Of a DNA stretch of 21,790 nt, positions 1 to 7,630 are shown piece after piece. Each line of letters starts with the position of its first letter. Position 1 is the stretch's first letter. A model generated the notes under the pieces. That model was not told where the DNA came from and did not search any database. It worked only from the letters and a program-made list of their open reading frames with translations. This stretch comes from JBBQVS01 sp964657325 (lineage in GTDB: Bacteria; Chloroflexota; Ktedonobacteria; Ktedonobacterales; Ktedonobacteraceae), in the NCBI GenBank assembly GCA_964657325.1, contig CAZZVE010000079.1, positions 1 through 21,790 on the forward strand, given 5' to 3'. Both the position numbers and the translations under genes were made by a program.

Positions 1-99
1 TTCATTGCGCCCAAAGATGGGTTGGGAGGGGTCTACGGTGCTACGAGATTCATTATTGAGGACGGTTGCCCCGCCTCCCCCATCTTTGGGCGCAATGAA
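1..99. repeat. Long inverted repeat upstream of the phosphatase gene
   Basis: Positions 1-21 and 79-99 are perfect 21-base reverse complements, separated by 57 bases. The sequence inside the arms is also GC-rich (GGGAGGGG on the left, CCGCCTCC on the right), so the pairing could extend imperfectly. The element lies 46 bases before the first start codon. The window begins at the arm, so it may extend further left. It could be a terminator for an upstream gene or one of the hairpin repeats common in this window. Confidence 0.75.
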
Positions 100-145
100 T
101 TGCTGCCCCTACCGACCATCATTGTCGTATTAAAGAGGGATAACC

Positions 146-1180
146 ATGATTACAAATGCTTCAGCCCTGCTTGATCGTCTTCGTCATATACATGCTGCTA
201 TCCGTGACGCCGTTGTCGCGACCTGTGAGCAAAACGCGATTGAGCAGCTTTCAGCAATCGTGGCGGAGCAGGCAGGTGATACGATATTTGCGATTGATCG
301 TATCTCGGAAGATGTCTTGCTCACTCATTTCGCCGATTTAGGACAAGATTCCTCGTTTGTGCTCATCGCGGAAGGGCTACATGAGGATGGACTGACGACG
401 TTTCCACAGGGAACAGACCCCGCATCTGCTGAACTACGTATTATTATCGATCCGATAGATGGTACACGCGGATTGATGTATCAGAAGCGGTCGGCATGGA
501 TATTGACGGGTGTTGCACCAAATAGAGGTCCCGCAACCAACTTGACAGGTATCGAACTCGCGCTACAAACAGAGATTCCGTTAGTAAAGCAGCACCTCAG
601 CGACAGCTTTTGGGCTATTGCTGGACAGGGAGTACAGGGCGAACGATATAATCGTCTTACAGGGGAGCATCAGCCGCTTCTGCCGCAACCATCGTTTGCA
701 ACGACGATTGCACAGGGCTATGGCAACATCTCGCGTTTCTTTCCTGGTGGACGTGCTGAGCTAGCCGCGATTGATGATGAACTTGTGGCTCGCGTACTTG
801 GGCCAGGAGAGCCGGGCAAGGCACAAGCGTTCGAGGATCAATATATTTGTACAGGTGGACAACTCTACGAATTGTTGATGGGGCATGATCGCTGGATTGC
901 TGATATTCGCCCACTCATGGCGGCTGAGATGCGTACACGTGGGCAAGAATTGCATCTTGTGTGCCATCCCTACGATCTTTGTACCGAACTCATTGCGCGT
1001 GAGGCGGGTATTCTTGTAACGAATGAACATGGAGAGAGACTGGCGGCACCTCTCGATGTAACAACAGGTGTATCCTGGCTAGGTTATGCCAATACGCATA
1101 TCTATCAACAAGTCAATCCAGTATTGCGAGCACTTTTTCATGAACACAATCTTTTGACAACTAACTCTATAGGTTCGTAG
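146..1180 (+). CDS. Inositol monophosphatase-family sugar/inositol phosphatase
   Basis: This 344-residue protein belongs to the Mg2+-dependent inositol monophosphatase/FBPase-like superfamily, whose members remove phosphate from inositol phosphates, sugar phosphates or nucleotide phosphates. The key motif DPIDGT is at residues 102-107, preceded by Glu76 in LIAEG, which matches the first metal-binding acid. A C-terminal HPYDLCTELIAREAG stretch (from about 274) resembles the second metal site (D277) and the helix that follows it in the family. The length is greater than the usual 260-280 residues, mainly in the middle (120-250). The start has a good ribosome site (AGAGGGA at 134-140). The next gene on the same strand is an arabinokinase-like kinase, so a sugar-phosphate substrate is plausible. 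The exact substrate cannot be read from the sequence. Confidence 0.8.
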   Translation: MITNASALLDRLRHIHAAIRDAVVATCEQNAIEQLSAIVAEQAGDTIFAIDRISEDVLLTHFADLGQDSSFVLIAEGLHEDGLTTFPQGTDPASAELRIIIDPIDGTRGLMYQKRSAWILTGVAPNRGPATNLTGIELALQTEIPLVKQHLSDSFWAIAGQGVQGERYNRLTGEHQPLLPQPSFATTIAQGYGNISRFFPGGRAELAAIDDELVARVLGPGEPGKAQAFEDQYICTGGQLYELLMGHDRWIADIRPLMAAEMRTRGQELHLVCHPYDLCTELIAREAGILVTNEHGERLAAPLDVTTGVSWLGYANTHIYQQVNPVLRALFHEHNLLTTNSIGS

Positions 1181-1230
1181 GGAGACCATAATACGTTCAA
1201 ATAAACAGAATGTATTGGACGTAGACGAAC

Positions 1231-1316
1231 GGACGCCCACAAGGGGCTACCCCTACTATATGCCTCTTGCGTGTAGACAGGTAGTCGTATAGTAGGGTAG
1301 CCCCTTGTGGGCGTCC
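1231..1316. repeat. Hairpin repeat between phosphatase and kinase genes
   Basis: Positions 1231-1260 (starting GGACGCCCACAAGGGG) are reverse-complementary to 1288-1316, with one unpaired base. The loop is 27 bases. The core resembles the other AAGGGG-containing hairpins in this window, and the inner TACTATA/TATAGTA end is shared with the 6402-6490 element. It could reduce read-through from the phosphatase gene into the kinase gene, but there is no U-tract. Confidence 0.8.
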
Positions 1317-1360
1317 ATTCTCGTATTTGATACTTTAATTAATAGATGGAGCGAACGACG

Positions 1361-2791
1361 ATGTGGCACATTGAATCCTCTGAACCTGCTGTTTTACCAG
1401 ATGTTGAGCGTTTTTTGGATGTATTGAATGCTCATGCAGATTTCTTCTCGTCTAACACACCACTTGTACTGGCTCGTGCCCCAGGACGACTTGATGTGAT
1501 GGGTGGTATCGCCGATTATTCGGGTTCACTGGTGCTAGAATTGCCACTCGCGGCGGCGACCTTTGTCGCGATACAGCCGACATCCGAAGCCCATGTTGTC
1601 CTATGGAGTATCACCGAAGAAAATAGAGAGGACGCTGCTGTTATATCATTGCCCCTGGATGTGCTTTTTCCCGATGATAAGCCTTTGGAATATGCCGAGG
1701 CGCATGCACTGCTTACTACAGACCCAAAAAGTGCTTGGATAGCCTATGTTGCGGGCGTGCTTGTGCTGTTGCACAGAGAACACGGTGTCGTATTTGAGCA
1801 TGGGTTGCGTATCTTTGTCGCATCCGATGTACCGATTGGCAAAGGTGTTAGTTCGTCTGCTGCGCTGGAAGTTGCTACGATGCAGGCTGTATGTGAAGTT
1901 AGTGGCTTGCATCTTGAGAGGCGCGAGATTGCCTTACTATGCCAGAACGTCGAGAACTATATCGTTGGCGCGCCCTGCGGTATCATGGATCAGATGACTG
2001 CCGCATGTGGCGAGCAACACAGCCTGCTGGCTTTACTCTGTCAGCCTGCCGAATTGCAGCCAGCCGTGACGCTGCCGTCAGAGATTGAGGTGTGGGGTAT
2101 TGATTCAGGCATTCGCCATGCGGTGACAGGAGCCGATTATGGGTCGGTTCGCGTGGGTGCGTTTATGGGCTATCGTATTGTCGCGGAGCAAGCCAGACTC
2201 ACTGCACACGTACAGGAGCAAGGACACGTGCTGATTGACGACCTGCACTGGCATGGCTATCTAGCGAACATTACACCATCGCTATGGGAGACAACCTATC
2301 GTGAACATGTTCCGGTCATGCTTGATGGTGAGACATTTTTGACGCGTTACGGTGGGTTCACCGATCCTGTCACGAGGGTTGATCCCCGACGAACCTATGC
2401 GGTCCGCCAATCTACCGCACACCCTATTTACGAGCATGCTCGCGTGAAGCTCTTTCGTGACTTACTTGGCGAGAAAAATGTCAGCGAAGAGCAATTGTTG
2501 CGGCTCGGCGAACTCATGTATCAGTCGCACGCGAGTTACAGTGCATGTGGCCTGGGTTCGGACGGAACAGATACGCTGGTTGAACTGGTGCGACAGGCAG
2601 GGCCGGAAGCGCACCTCTACGGCGCAAAAATCACAGGTGGTGGAAGTGGAGGCACCGTAGCTGTTCTTGCCCGCCGCGGGTCACAAGAGGCCATACAACG
2701 CATTGCCTCACAATATGAAACTAAGACGGCACATCGTGCAACCGTGTTGGGTGGCTCCTCTCCTGGTGTTACGCTGTGGCGGGTCGTGTAG
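1361..2791 (+). CDS. GHMP-family sugar kinase resembling plant L-arabinokinase kinase domain
   Basis: This is a GHMP kinase of the galactokinase group, which phosphorylates a sugar at C1 using ATP. Numbered from an upstream ATG at 1346, it shows the N-terminal signature RAPGRLDVMGGIADYSG (44-60), the ATP-binding loop PIGKGVSSSAA (163-173), the catalytic-Asp region CGIMDQM (211-217, D215) and the C-terminal ITGGGSGGTV (429-438). MGGIADYSG, WGIDSGIRH and GADYGSVR match, from memory, the kinase half of Arabidopsis ARA1 better than ordinary galactokinase, which has GEHTDY/N. The plant protein has an extra N-terminal glycosyltransferase-like half that is absent here. I chose ATG 1361 because GGAG (1348-1351) sits 9 bases ahead; the ATG at 1346 has no ribosome site. 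L-arabinose is the likely substrate, by inference; galactose or another sugar remains possible. Confidence 0.85.
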   Translation: MWHIESSEPAVLPDVERFLDVLNAHADFFSSNTPLVLARAPGRLDVMGGIADYSGSLVLELPLAAATFVAIQPTSEAHVVLWSITEENREDAAVISLPLDVLFPDDKPLEYAEAHALLTTDPKSAWIAYVAGVLVLLHREHGVVFEHGLRIFVASDVPIGKGVSSSAALEVATMQAVCEVSGLHLERREIALLCQNVENYIVGAPCGIMDQMTAACGEQHSLLALLCQPAELQPAVTLPSEIEVWGIDSGIRHAVTGADYGSVRVGAFMGYRIVAEQARLTAHVQEQGHVLIDDLHWHGYLANITPSLWETTYREHVPVMLDGETFLTRYGGFTDPVTRVDPRRTYAVRQSTAHPIYEHARVKLFRDLLGEKNVSEEQLLRLGELMYQSHASYSACGLGSDGTDTLVELVRQAGPEAHLYGAKITGGGSGGTVAVLARRGSQEAIQRIASQYETKTAHRATVLGGSSPGVTLWRVV

Positions 2792-2856
2792 GCACCGATG
2801 TATCGCGTCCTTTTGGCAGCCAGCCACCGACGAGGACGCGATACATTGGTGCCTAC
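2788..2856. terminator. Bidirectional hairpin overlapping two convergent stop codons
   Basis: Positions 2788-2811 and 2833-2856 form a 24-base stem with one mismatch (a G-T pair on one strand). The left arm contains the stop codon of the kinase gene (2789-2791) and the right arm contains the stop codon of the convergent MerR gene (2853-2855). It therefore serves as a shared 3' end for both transcripts. Confidence 0.8.
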
Positions 2857-3692
2857 AACCTCTGCTTCTCGATTGGAAATTGTACTTCGGTAACATATTC
2901 GTTTGAGGCAATATGTTCGGTCCGTTGCAGATGAAGCTGGCGTGGTGGATCAATGACTCTATACCTGTTCTCCTCTATCCAGCGGTGCAGTGCTGCATGA
3001 GCTTGACCAAGGGCGATATCACTACCAGTATGAATAGTGTAAGCTACCAATCCACCGGGCAATGTACGAGTGCCCACCTGCTCATTTGTTGGTATCTCAG
3101 TGGATAACGGAATAGCAGTTTCTATATCTATACCCATTTCATTGTCGTACCACTTGTAATGGGAGTAGAACAGGCGCATGGCGGGAAGCGAATGTTGTAT
3201 ATGTTGTTGATCCAAGTAGGCAACAATTTTTGAATAGGATCGTTCTAGGTCGGCCCCCATTGGGATGATTTCCCGAATGGAGGCGACGAGTAAGGGGTCA
3301 ACGGATTTCAAGCGTATATCATAATTTGGCATAGTTCCCTCCTGTTCGATGTGGCGAAGTCGTGCCGCAATGGAAAGCAAGCGTGCCTGCTCTGTCTCGA
3401 TCATCTCTAATGTCTGTACATACTTGAGCTTGAACATCCCTTGTAATTGTTCTAGGGAAAGGTCTTTCTCAAGCAGAAGGGCAATCTGTTCCAGAGGGAA
3501 GCCCAGTTCTTTGAGAACGACAATACGATTCAATCGTGGAAGTTGGTCAAGCGAGTAGTAGCGATAGCCTGTATCGGGGTCAAGTGCGTTTGGTTTGAGT
3601 AAGCTCCACTGGTCGTAGTAACGAAGTGTCGCAACCGACACTTGCCCCAGCCGAGCAAACTCGCCAATCTTGAGTAGAGGGTATTCTGGCAT
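2853..3692 (-). CDS. MerR-family regulator with GyrI-like effector domain (BmrR-like)
   Basis: This 279-residue one-component regulator has the BmrR/BltR layout. A MerR winged helix-turn-helix (residues 7-75) includes ATLRYYDQWSLLKP and the wing DTGYRYYS. A long dimerisation helix spans about 78-118, and a C-terminal domain (125-279) resembles the GyrI/BmrR effector fold that binds lipophilic or cationic compounds. The start is supported by AAAGGAAGAGA just upstream. BmrR-type proteins usually activate a neighbouring multidrug transporter, but none is adjacent: the genes beside it are a convergent kinase and a co-oriented SDR. The promoter has a MerR-type 19-bp spacer with a dyad, so autoregulation is likely. 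The ligand is unknown. Confidence 0.88.
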   Translation of the reverse strand: MPEYPLLKIGEFARLGQVSVATLRYYDQWSLLKPNALDPDTGYRYYSLDQLPRLNRIVVLKELGFPLEQIALLLEKDLSLEQLQGMFKLKYVQTLEMIETEQARLLSIAARLRHIEQEGTMPNYDIRLKSVDPLLVASIREIIPMGADLERSYSKIVAYLDQQHIQHSLPAMRLFYSHYKWYDNEMGIDIETAIPLSTEIPTNEQVGTRTLPGGLVAYTIHTGSDIALGQAHAALHRWIEENRYRVIDPPRQLHLQRTEHIASNEYVTEVQFPIEKQRL

Positions 3693-3715
3693 GTCTTGTC
3701 TCTTCCTTTAAGAAA

Positions 3716-3746
3716 AGGATACACTCTCATGTAGGAAGAGAGTCAA
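3716..3746 (-). promoter_or_regulatory. MerR-type promoter and operator of the BmrR-like gene
   Basis: On the minus strand, a -35 box TTGACT (3741-3746) and a -10 box TATCCT (3716-3721) are separated by exactly 19 bases. This over-long spacer is the hallmark of promoters controlled by MerR proteins, which untwist it. Inside is the dyad ACTCTC/GAGAGT (3738-3743 and 3723-3728). The expected RNA start lies about 17 bases before the ATG. Confidence 0.75.
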
Positions 3747-3768
3747 GGGGAAACACGCCACTTTTTGA

Positions 3769-4584
3769 TTAAGGTTTAGACAATCCAACGCTTACGAAGT
3801 GTCGCTCGGCTTTAGCAAGCTCCTTCGCTACAGGCTTGCTGATTTGCTTAAGCATGAATGCGGGTGCAAGACGACTCATGAGCTTTAAAACATTACTGAC
3901 GCCTGGACGAATTTCATACGTGTCACTCTCTAAGCCTTTTATTGCTACGCTGACCATTTTGTCTACTTTCATAACTCCTTGACTGCTCCTAGTAGATGTA
4001 TCTGACCCAAAGTTATCTATGAGCGGCGTGCTGGTGGGAGGAGGAGCTAATTCAAACACTTTCACATTCGTTCCCTGAAGTTGTACACGCAAAGACTGAG
4101 TATAGGAGTGGATGCCCGCTTTCGCCGCACAATATACAGGAGCACTTGCAAGCGGCAGAAACGCAAGACCTGATGATATGTTGACAATGGCCGCATCTGG
4201 CCTTGTCTTCAGGTACGGCAGAAACTGCTCGACCATGCGGATAGGCCCTAACATATTGATCTCTATCTCCTGGCCTATATCTTGCAATCCGTTCTTGCCG
4301 TTCAGACTTAGCATACGCATAATGCCAGCATTGTTGATAATAACATTCAGTGCAGGAAAGTCTTGCGTCACCTTGTGATACAGTGTAAGAATTGCTTCTG
4401 GATTCCTTACATCACTCTGATAGGTGTGTATATTAGGGAATCTTTCTTGCAACTCATCTAATGTGACGAGACTACGCCCTGTAACAATAACCGTATTATT
4501 TCGTTTGCTCAGTTGTGTTGCGAGTTCTAATCCAATACCGCTTGTTCCACCAGTGATTAAAATGGTGTTGCCTGTCATTTTCAT
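3769..4584 (-). CDS. Short-chain dehydrogenase/reductase (DltE-like)
   Basis: This 271-residue classical SDR would be a cytosolic NAD(P)H-dependent oxidoreductase. It shows the cofactor loop TGGTSGIG (11-18), NNAG (84-87), the active-site Asn110, Ser138, Tyr151 and Lys155 (YCAAK), all correctly spaced. The C-terminal 60 residues (VLKLMSRLAPAFMLKQ) are typical of the DltE-like SDR subgroup. The ribosome site AAGGTGA precedes the ATG. It lies 26 bases downstream of the AdhR-like regulator gene on the same strand and is probably co-transcribed with it, which suggests a role in reducing reactive carbonyls. The substrate cannot be told from sequence. Confidence 0.87.
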   Translation of the reverse strand: MKMTGNTILITGGTSGIGLELATQLSKRNNTVIVTGRSLVTLDELQERFPNIHTYQSDVRNPEAILTLYHKVTQDFPALNVIINNAGIMRMLSLNGKNGLQDIGQEIEINMLGPIRMVEQFLPYLKTRPDAAIVNISSGLAFLPLASAPVYCAAKAGIHSYTQSLRVQLQGTNVKVFELAPPPTSTPLIDNFGSDTSTRSSQGVMKVDKMVSVAIKGLESDTYEIRPGVSNVLKLMSRLAPAFMLKQISKPVAKELAKAERHFVSVGLSKP

Positions 4585-4610
4585 GAGTATTCACCTTTCA
4601 AGAAGACGGC

Positions 4611-5075
4611 TTATTTTTCCTTGATGATCTGTTTTGCCATACCAGCAGTGCTCTCAGCGATTTCCTGTATCTTTGCATCGTCGCCGCTCTGTACCGCTTT
4701 CCAAAACGCGACCTTGTGCTCCAGATAGCGAAGATGCTCATGCTTCTGAGCCAGTTCGCGCTCCAGTGCTTGTTTTTGTCCTTCAAAGAGCGCAATCTGT
4801 TGATCTGCAGCCGCTTTTCCATCTTTGAGAAGCTCGAAATACGTCCGCATATCCTCAATCGACATACCGGTAGTGCGTAAACACGCCAGAGCCTCAATGT
4901 TCTGGACATCTTGCGCTGTATATCTCCGATGGCCACTGCTGTTGTCTCGCTTCACGCTGTCGAGCAAGCCAATGCGTTCGTAGTAACGGAGCGTGTGTTC
5001 GCTCAAACCACTTCTCTGAACTACTTCTTGAAGCGTGAAGTAGGTTGGAGTTTTTGTTTCTGTATTACTCATCAT
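4611..5075 (-). CDS. AdhR-like MerR-family regulator
   Basis: This 154-residue short MerR regulator has a winged helix-turn-helix (residues 12-80, including HTLRYYERIGLL and the wing GHRRYT) followed by a coiled-coil dimer helix (about 88-130). There is no effector domain, as in AdhR/NmlR-type sensors. Cys65, in EALACLRTTGMSIE, appears to align with the AdhR cysteine (Cys52 in Bacillus subtilis) proposed to react with aldehydes. The gene starts with two ATGs (5073-5075 and 5070-5072) and has no Shine-Dalgarno. The promoter -10 box lies only 6 bases before the first ATG, so the message may be leaderless. The SDR gene follows after 26 bases. Confidence 0.88.
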   Translation of the reverse strand: MMSNTETKTPTYFTLQEVVQRSGLSEHTLRYYERIGLLDSVKRDNSSGHRRYTAQDVQNIEALACLRTTGMSIEDMRTYFELLKDGKAAADQQIALFEGQKQALERELAQKHEHLRYLEHKVAFWKAVQSGDDAKIQEIAESTAGMAKQIIKEK

Positions 5076-5081
5076 AGAGGT

Positions 5082-5112
5082 AGTATGACATACCTAGAGT
5101 GCTCTAGGTCAA
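5082..5112 (-). promoter_or_regulatory. MerR-type promoter with perfect palindromic operator
   Basis: On the minus strand, -35 TTGACC (5107-5112) and -10 CATACT (5082-5087) are 19 bases apart. The spacer region holds a perfect palindrome of two 8-base arms, ACCTAGAG and CTCTAGGT (5092-5109), with two bases between. This is the expected arrangement for an AdhR-type autoregulated promoter driving the regulator-SDR operon. The predicted RNA start falls at or next to the ATG at 5075. Confidence 0.8.
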
Positions 5113-5179
5113 GAGTTTATCGTGTCTTTTTGGAAATTGGTCAGAACTTCCTTTTGGTGCAAAGATAGAGAGATAGGAT

Positions 5180-5209
5180 TTGACAGTGTGTTATGTATAG
5201 TGGCAAAAT
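5180..5209 (+). promoter_or_regulatory. Candidate promoter of the LCP gene
   Basis: A perfect -35 box TTGACA (5180-5185) is followed after 18 bases by CAAAAT (5204-5209), a fair -10 box. The ATG at 5264 lies about 47 bases beyond the expected RNA start. Confidence 0.45.
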
Positions 5210-5263
5210 GAACCACTGAATGGGATAGGTGTAGTAATCCCTATATATGAAAGAACTGTATGT

Positions 5264-6373
5264 ATGTTCCGACGTAACACATCACGTATAAGAAGGCCAT
5301 CTCGAACGCCGCGACGCAGGAATCCTGTGCTGATCGCGTTCGTCTTGTTCTTGTTACTGCTCGCCTGTGGTTGTGGTGGCGTAGCCTATGCCTACTATAA
5401 TGTGAATCAACCACTTTCACAGTTTGTGCATCAGGTGGGCAGGAGCAGCGGTGAACCAGATATATCGCAGTATGATGGCTCTATTTCTGGACGTTCCTGG
5501 AATATTCTGCTAATGGGTAGTGATAATGATGGCAAATATTCGTTTCCGGCTCTACTCACGCAAGTGATGATGGTGGTGCATGTCGATACCGTGAACAATA
5601 GTGTCTCGCTAGTCTCCATTCCGCGCGACTCGTGGGTCAACATTCCTGACCGGGGCCAGATGCACAAACTCGATCAAGCGTTTCTGCTTGGTGCGACCAA
5701 CGGTAATAGTTTTGATAATGGTGTGCGTCTCGCGCGTCTAACCGTCGAGAAGGATTACGGTATCACAATAGATCGTTATGCATGGGTAGGTTTGGCAGGC
5801 TTTGCTAATGTCATTAATACACTTGGTGGCATTGATATCGACGTAACGCACCCTATCGTAGATGATAACTATCCAGATGATACGGGGAGTGGCAGTAACC
5901 CGAATGACCCTTATGCGCTGCAACGTCTTTTGCTTGCGCCCGGTCCTCAACATTTAAGTGGCGAAGAGGCGTTGGATTACGTCCGCTCACGCCATGCCGA
6001 CCTCGTTGGTGACATCGGACGTACACAGCGTCAACAGCAAATACTGAGCGCGCTCAAGAAAAAGCTTACCGTCAACAGTATCCTGGGCAATTTGTCGTCA
6101 CTGTTTAAGGACCTGAAGGGTCAGGTCTATACGGACCTGAGCGAGCAGGAAATGATTGCCTTCGCCAACTTTGGGCGCACCCTGCCCGACTCAGCCATAC
6201 AGCATATCACGCTGGGACCAGGACAGGGCGATCATAATTTTGGCAGCTATCAAAACATTTATGACCCCTCGCTACAAGCAAATCAAAGTGTGATTGTGCC
6301 CAACTGCAACACTATACAGCCTACTGTGAATAGTATCTTTGGGCTTGGTAGTGGCTGTAATGTGAATGGATAG
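5264..6373 (+). CDS. LytR-CpsA-Psr (LCP) family cell-envelope protein
   Basis: This 369-residue LCP protein is predicted to be anchored in the membrane with its catalytic domain outside. The family attaches polyprenyl-linked glycopolymers to the cell wall or related acceptors. A basic cytosolic tail (1-20, rich in Arg) precedes one membrane segment (about 21-45). The LCP domain (about 78-265) shows ILLMGSDND (81-89), SIPRDSW (118-124), GGIDIDV (188-194), LDYVRSRH (237-244) and DIGRTQRQQQ (250-259). The Arg/Asp of the usual R-x-D-x-M stretch is replaced: the residues here are ALLTQVMMV (96-104). A Cys pair in the tail (Cys349 and Cys365 approximately) could form a disulfide. The ribosome site is weak (GAAAG), but no other start fits. 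Confidence 0.88.
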   Translation: MFRRNTSRIRRPSRTPRRRNPVLIAFVLFLLLLACGCGGVAYAYYNVNQPLSQFVHQVGRSSGEPDISQYDGSISGRSWNILLMGSDNDGKYSFPALLTQVMMVVHVDTVNNSVSLVSIPRDSWVNIPDRGQMHKLDQAFLLGATNGNSFDNGVRLARLTVEKDYGITIDRYAWVGLAGFANVINTLGGIDIDVTHPIVDDNYPDDTGSGSNPNDPYALQRLLLAPGPQHLSGEEALDYVRSRHADLVGDIGRTQRQQQILSALKKKLTVNSILGNLSSLFKDLKGQVYTDLSEQEMIAFANFGRTLPDSAIQHITLGPGQGDHNFGSYQNIYDPSLQANQSVIVPNCNTIQPTVNSIFGLGSGCNVNG

Positions 6374-6401
6374 GAAGTACGAACAATGTAGCAGTGTGAG
6401 A

Positions 6402-6490
6402 CATGACAGGGGCAAGCCCTGTCACTACTATACTGCATGGCTTGCCCCACAAATACATGTATAGTAGTGACAGGGCTTGCCCCTGTCATG
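6402..6490. repeat. Perfect 32-base inverted repeat, likely bidirectional terminator
   Basis: Positions 6402-6433 and 6459-6490 are perfect reverse complements with a 25-base loop. Each arm is itself partly palindromic (ACAGGG, GCAAG, CCCTGT), so cruciform and smaller hairpin forms are both possible. It lies between the convergent LCP and fgd genes, 28 bases from the first stop and 17 from the second, where it could end both messages. Confidence 0.85.
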
Positions 6491-6507
6491 CTCCACTCAA
6501 GGCGTAG

Positions 6508-7521
6508 CTATCCCCAACGCTGCCGAATGCGAGGAAGAATCTCTTTTGAGTAGAGTTGTAGGAAGCGGGACTGATCGTCGCCGGGTGCGTGGAAGATCAG
6601 GTTGGTAAAGCCGAGTTCGATATACGGGCGAATCTGCTCGATATGCTCTTCGGGGTCGCTAGAGACGAGCCAGCGTTTGTAGGCTTGGTCCGCAACGGAC
6701 TCGGCGCGACGCTCCATTTCGCGTGCGTCGTGGATATCGGCCTTGTCTTCGGCGGGCAGAGCAAGGGCTGACCAGATGCGTGTATCCGCCATCGCGCGGT
6801 CATGGTCAGTATCGAACGAAACCTTGATTTCGATGGTACGCTCGATTGTCGAAGGGTCTTTGCCTGCCGCCTTCGCTCCCTCTTCTACGGCTGGTAGCAA
6901 CTGGTCACGATAGAGCGCGTCACCTTTACCCGATGTGCAAATGAAGCCATCACCCGCTCTGCCCGCGAACTTCGCCGCGACAGGACCTCCTGCGCCAATA
7001 TAGATAGGCACAGGCTGCTTGGGTTTATCATAGATGGTGGCGTTGCGCGTATGATAATACTCGCCATCGAAGGTCACAAGGTCTTCTGTCCAAAGTTTCT
7101 TAATCAGCGCGACGGCCTCGCGTAGTCGTGCTAAACGCTCTTTGGCGGGAGGCCATTCTGCTGCTGTGACGGCGACCTCGTTCAGCGATTCGCCCGATCC
7201 AACACCGAGAATGATGCGTCCAGGGTTGAGCACGCCTAACGTACCAAACGCCTGTGCGATAACTGCTGGCGGATAGCGAAACGTTGGCGTGAGGACGCTG
7301 GTGCCAAGTTCGATGCGCTTTGTGCGTTCACCTACGGCTCCCAGCCAGACAAGCGCGGATGGTGCATGTCCATTTGTATGTCGCCACGGTTGAAAGTGGT
7401 CGCTAATCCACACGCTATCGAAGCCAGTTTCCTCTGCCTCAACCGAAAAGTCGATCAGTTGTCGCGGACCAAACTGTTCAGCTGAAGCCTTATATCCCAG
7501 CTTTAAGGGATGAGTTGCCAT
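6508..7521 (-). CDS. fgd: F420-dependent glucose-6-phosphate dehydrogenase
   Basis: This 337-residue luciferase-like (TIM-barrel) enzyme is predicted to oxidise glucose-6-phosphate to 6-phosphogluconolactone while reducing cofactor F420. It is unusually close to Mycobacterium tuberculosis FGD1: the N-terminus LKLGYKASAEQF, SDHFQPWRH, GTSVLTPTFRYP, RAGDGFICTSGKG and FHAPGDDQ all correspond. The residues known in FGD1 for catalysis and phosphate binding are present at equivalent places: His42, Trp46, Glu111, Lys199, Lys260 and Arg283. This favours a true FGD over a generic LLM oxidoreductase. The start has a strong GAGGAG site. It is divergent from a glucokinase gene, whose product makes its substrate. 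F420 synthesis genes would have to lie elsewhere in the genome. Confidence 0.9.
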   Translation of the reverse strand: MATHPLKLGYKASAEQFGPRQLIDFSVEAEETGFDSVWISDHFQPWRHTNGHAPSALVWLGAVGERTKRIELGTSVLTPTFRYPPAVIAQAFGTLGVLNPGRIILGVGSGESLNEVAVTAAEWPPAKERLARLREAVALIKKLWTEDLVTFDGEYYHTRNATIYDKPKQPVPIYIGAGGPVAAKFAGRAGDGFICTSGKGDALYRDQLLPAVEEGAKAAGKDPSTIERTIEIKVSFDTDHDRAMADTRIWSALALPAEDKADIHDAREMERRAESVADQAYKRWLVSSDPEEHIEQIRPYIELGFTNLIFHAPGDDQSRFLQLYSKEILPRIRQRWG

Positions 7522-7630
7522 AATACATCTCCTCTATCGTGAATGACGGTCTATGTTTGTGAGGAAGGCATAACCTGCATGCGTTCTGACCTTTCTGCTC
7601 TATTCTATCATCTGGAAGAGTGTTCATGTA

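Noticed and set aside
4598..4936. A 112-codon minus-strand frame overlapping the AdhR-like gene
   Set aside because: It is the same strand read in another frame; its Arg-rich composition and lack of motifs mark it as a shadow.
6508..7521. Calling this gene a generic luciferase-like monooxygenase
   Set aside because: The residues specific to FGD1 for glucose-6-phosphate and F420 are all present, so the narrower call is better supported.
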